Assembly: GCA_020086605.1 (NCBI GenBank)
Contig: JACBWW010000002.1
Location: 29,936,475 to 30,000,474 of the forward strand
Direction of reading: 5' to 3'
Length of the DNA stretch: 64,000 nucleotides
Source: Lanius collurio
Taxonomy: Eukaryota; Chordata; Aves; Passeriformes; Laniidae
Of the stretch, positions 60,288-64,000 are shown in pieces; position 1 is the stretch's first letter; each line of letters opens with the position of its first letter. The notes below the pieces were generated by a model. It saw only the letters and a program-made list of their open reading frames with translations. It did no database searches and was not told the origin of the DNA. A program made the translations under genes and the position numbers.

Positions 60288-63200
60288 CTGTCCACTGTAG
60301 ACTGAGTGAAGCACTGGTCACAGATACTTAGAAAAGGTCTTGCACTGACCTTGGAAAAAGGCCCAGAGGAAGCCAGTGGTGGGGCTTCTGTGTCAAATAT
60401 GCATGGATACAATTCCACTTTCTGCTGCAAAATGGTAACTTTCACTGCAGTTGATGGGAATTACACCTATTTAATAGATAGATGAATTGATTTTGTGATC
60501 CCACGTGCCCAGGCATGCAAGATTTCCAGCCCACATAACTTCAGATAAAAATCCAGCAAACCTCAAGATAATGAAGTCTGAGATTCCACAAACACTGCTT
60601 CACTGAGCAAAGCTCGGATGTGCTTGGAGCTCAATGCAATCACAAGCTTCTGCTAAATTACCTTGGGCCAGAAGCATTGCAGATCAGGATATTTCCAAGC
60701 AGGTTAGGGACTAATGTCATGAGAATTGCTACCTAAGGGATATTTTTATCACTACTGTATTGCTCTTGGGCAAAATGCAAAAGGCATTATGTGTACATGG
60801 AGCTACAATTTCCATCTAAGAGCTGAGCCCAAGCTTCACATCAAGCTGTTTGACTTTACTCTGCAAGCTTTGCTCGTCACAGTGCAAATGCAGCAATGTG
60901 TTTAAGGAGATCCCGTTACCAGACAGAAGGAGTGAGAAAGGCGGCAGGAGCAGCTGTCACCTGCTGAGACACAGGTTGGCAGCTTAGTTGGTGTCACACT
61001 GAGGGCTGTGAAGTGCCTGACAGGGGCAAAAGAAGGTCATAGAGATATACTTCACTAGTCGATCCTGGCACCCTGATCAAAGCACTCTTGGGAAAGGGGA
61101 AGATTCCTCAGCTTCGCTCCCCTCTGTGTTCTCCTCACACTCCCCTTGCTGAGCTTCTGAGCACAAGTCAAAGGCAAGAAGCTGCTGCTGGAGTCAGCGG
61201 GTGCCTGGCATCTGAGGGAGTTTGATAGAGAGAGCAGAAAAAAACCTGAGGCATGAAGACATGCATCTACACTTTTTCTCCTGAAATACTTACCCTTTTC
61301 TGTGGCACGGGAAGACTCAACACACTGGAAGAGCACAAGGCATCCCAACAGCAGCAGTGGGGAGCTAAAACTGGAGCCACATTGATCAGCAGGTTGGGAG
61401 CTCAGCAGGGCTCACTTAGCAGTACAATCCCATGGCAATGCCTGTTCCAGACCTAAAGGCTGTCCTACAGTCCTAAAGATGAATTAAGAGTGTTCAAGCA
61501 AGGCTTAGGCTTGCAATCCTTGCTCCCTCGCAGGACGCAGCCTTGGCTGTCCTCCTCCCTTAGGAGCACTCAGGGAGCATTAACTGCATTCAATTCAGCA
61601 TCCCATGTCCATTCAGTCCAGGAACTCCATCCCAGGGGACCCTGTGAACAGCTGAAAGAGGTACTGTGGCATCTAGTGGGAGCCTGCATCACACCTGGAG
61701 AAAAGGAGGCGGGAGAAAAAGTAAACAGACACATCACCTCTCCTCTCTGGAGGGAAAGTTCTTAGACTGGAGGGATTGGGATCACTGCCTATCCTCTCAG
61801 CCTTGCACAGGCCTCTCATTTGGAAAGGGACAGATGCTCATGCCCCCCTGGCAGGCTGGTCAGCAGCTGCACAAGTAAGGGAACTGGGTACACAGAGATT
61901 AAGGACTGTGATGGGGATATTCAGGGAGTCAGCTGTTCAGTCCAGGAGCTCACTGTATTTATTTGCTCCCATAGCTATGGCAGCCTTCAGCAACATACAG
62001 TGAGGAACAGCCTCTTTGGTGCTCATCCTTGCAATTTCCAGCCCAACAGCCCAGTCACACTTTTACCTGTCTTCCACAAAGAAAATCACAGTATAGGAAA
62101 CAGCAGGGCCCTCAGGGCTTGTTTTCTGTAAGGTATCCAACACAGGTTAGCAAAGGCTGCCTGATGCATTCCTATGGTAACACTCAATGCAACAGCTCAT
62201 ACCCCACAACACCCCAAGGGCTTAGAAAAAGAGGTGCTACAAGATGGGGAGGGGGGGGGAATAACTCCACTCATGAGCAACCTGATTTGCTGCAGGAGAA
62301 ATCCAGCCCCTGAGAAGTAACACAAGGGAGAGAAGTGATGAGCAGGCAGTAGGAGACTGAGACAGAAGGCCTTCTTGGTGTTTATTAAAATATTGTCTGC
62401 TATTCACCTCTTTGGCAGTGGTGCATTTAAGCTGTGAAGCACTACCTTGAGGCAGAAGCCAGCACTCCTGGTGCAAATACGTGAATCCCACTGGAGGCTT
62501 CCAGCAAAGCCTTGCCAGTGGCCTACACAGCTGCAGGTCTTTCACTTCCAAACTGCACCAACTCATGGAGCCCCTCAGCCTCCTTGAGCCCTGTCTCCTG
62601 TGCCCACAGCTCTATAGGCCATACTGCCCAGGTGCAGGGAGGAAGGAAACAAGGGGAAAGGGCAGCTGGAGATGCAGGAGCTACTTACCTTAGCTAGACA
62701 TGTGGTCAGCCCAGTCATGAGAACTAGCTGGGATAGCCATGCCCCACAGCACACACTAGCACTGCCCTCTCAGTAATCTAATAATACTCATTACAGTAGG
62801 CTGGATCCTTCAACAGGGAAAGCACAAGGTCTTCCACACAACTTCTCCAACAATGGCTTTCAAGCTACAGAGCATGCCACCTGTGATAGACCCCTATTCA
62901 TCACTTGAGCCAGGTTCTTCCAACTGCAGGCTGATCCTTGCCCGTTAGCCTTTATCACCTCTCCCTTTGCAAGCTCCTTTCTTCCTTGAACCATCAGGCA
63001 CTTGTAGACTGTTTCATGGTCTGTCTCACCCAAATGAGCCCACTTGCCACAGAAATGCATCCATGTGGGGGCAGAGCCCAGACAGTTTAATGATCTGTTG
63101 CAGTACCAAATGCTACTTGAACAGGGCAGAAGGAGGAACATTAAATATGATCTCACATTAGACATGAAAATCCTTCAGTAGTCATAAAAAAGAAACCCTA

Positions 63201-64000
63201 GAACAGAACGTAAACCCATTAGGGTTTTTTTTCTATGTTTTGAATCTCTAGGTATCCAGGCAAGCCAAAAAGCTAAAGCAATGCTGGACAGTCACACCAA
63301 CACAGTGAGCAAGACAGCATTTCACCATTCACTGCCCATTGATGTCACCAAAGCACTGGGAGATGCTCCCATCTTCTCCCAAACCAGAATTTTTTTTGCC
63401 ATATCCCATGTTCTAATTCATGCAGCTGAAAAAAGAAGGGGTGAAAAAACCAATGTGGCAACTAAGGGCTCAGTGTCCTCACCTATGCACCCATGGCAGT
63501 AGTGCTGCCGGGCAGATCCCATGACACCAGTTCCTTCATAAAAGGCATGAGTTGGAGACCCAGGGAAGGCAGCTTTCAGTAGCTTTAAGGGATGGCTGGT
63601 ATCAGGTGTTGAGGAGGGTGGGAAGCAGTGGGGACTTTTAGGCCAGACTCAGCCCCATCCTAAGCTGTTAATTCTCCTGGGGTGTGTGAGTGCTCTGGGA
63701 ATGCCACTGGAACCAGCCAGGTCTGCAAATGGATTTCTCAGGGCACCATGACAAGAAGAAATTCCAGATTCATCTGGCTGAAGGCATACATGCTGCTTTC
63801 CTTCCAATATCTTCCTGCCTAATGCTGCTGACTGCCAAGCCCAAATGAGGCTGGAAAATGAGTGGGTAGTTTTGGCGAAGAGTAGGAAAAAAAACTGGAA
63901 TAGCCTGTTTCAATTGTTTGGAGAGAATTAAGGTTACTTTCAGAGCGAGAACATCAGGGAGCAGCATCAGACCTGCCTGGGGAAAAGCAAGTCTCTGCTC

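Larger units (their letters stand above)
1..64000 (-). other. MDGA1: MDGA1 gene span (partial, internal part)
   Basis: Seven exons between 40180 and 19288 on the minus strand join in frame (140, 175, 197, 133, 270, 330 and 294 nt) into one open frame of about 513 residues. These form five consecutive Ig domains in the order and sequence known for vertebrate MDGA1. Known of the family: MDGA1 is a GPI-anchored neuronal surface protein with six Ig domains, a fibronectin III-like domain and a MAM domain. It binds neuroligins in cis, notably neuroligin-2, blocks neurexin binding and restrains synapse formation; it also affects cortical neuron migration. Phrases such as SMKNATFQITPDVIKES in Ig4 and [10 protein letters not shown] in Ig5 fit MDGA1 and not MDGA2. 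Neither the first exon nor the Ig6-to-terminus exons are visible, so the gene is inferred to run off both window edges. Confidence 0.9.
40181..64000 (-). other. MDGA1: Long MDGA1 first intron (incomplete)
   Basis: At least 23.8 kb lie 5' of the Ig1 exon with no signal-peptide exon carrying an initiator Met and no promoter-like CpG island, so exon 1 is inferred to lie beyond 64000. Content: an LTR-like remnant at about 52700-53320, an A-run at 46407-46427, CA/TG-rich sequence at about 42069-42137, a triplicated 10-mer at 60253-60287, and several AT-rich stretches with homeodomain-type motifs (48590-48700, 50570-50700, 51490-51800, 55700-55960). The remainder shows no gene. Confidence 0.75.

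Noticed and set aside
1..64000. CRISPR array, operon, phage or plasmid system
   Set aside because: Exon-intron structure, CR1 and LTR elements show vertebrate nuclear DNA. No regularly spaced repeats or compact gene clusters are present.

Overview
The window is vertebrate nuclear DNA, very probably from a bird and most likely a songbird. A 5'-truncated CR1 retrotransposon 3' end lies at about 8375-9320. At about 32817-33871 and 10723-11255 there are solo LTRs that I recognise from memory as types common in passerine genomes. The coding content is split into short exons with GT-AG borders, and the remainder is AT-leaning, CpG-poor intron.

One gene is supported: MDGA1, which encodes a GPI-anchored neuronal immunoglobulin-superfamily protein. 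It runs on the minus strand and appears to span the whole window. Seven internal exons were placed from their splice borders: 40041-40180, 37111-37285, 31518-31714, 28560-28692, 23611-23880, 22888-23217 and 19288-19581. They join in phase into 1539 nt with no internal stop, giving about 513 residues that cover Ig1 to Ig5. The residue choices separate it from the paralogue MDGA2. In the entries below, residue 1 is the split Ala codon that opens exon 40041-40180.

The signal-peptide exon was not found in the 23.8 kb upstream (40181-64000). The Ig6, fibronectin III-like, MAM and GPI-signal exons were not found in the 19.3 kb downstream (1-19287). They are presumably outside the window, so both terminal introns are long.

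Layout from left to right: 1-19287 is a long intron holding inverted and direct duplications (3430-3881), old CR1 pieces (about 6371-6760), a tandem duplication (8020-8340), the CR1, an LTR and an isolated CpG-dense patch (16811-16990). 19288-40180 is the exon cluster, with a roughly 1.06 kb solo LTR in the intron between the Ig1 and Ig2 exons. 40181-64000 is the long first intron, with several AT-rich, homeodomain-motif-rich stretches that look like candidate conserved noncoding elements, and a probable LTR remnant at about 52700-53320.

I saw no CRISPR array, tRNA, rRNA, operon or complete second gene, and no evidence of a new multi-gene system. The points most worth checking are the intronic CpG patch with an adjacent donor site, the candidate regulatory elements, and an extra cysteine in Ig4.
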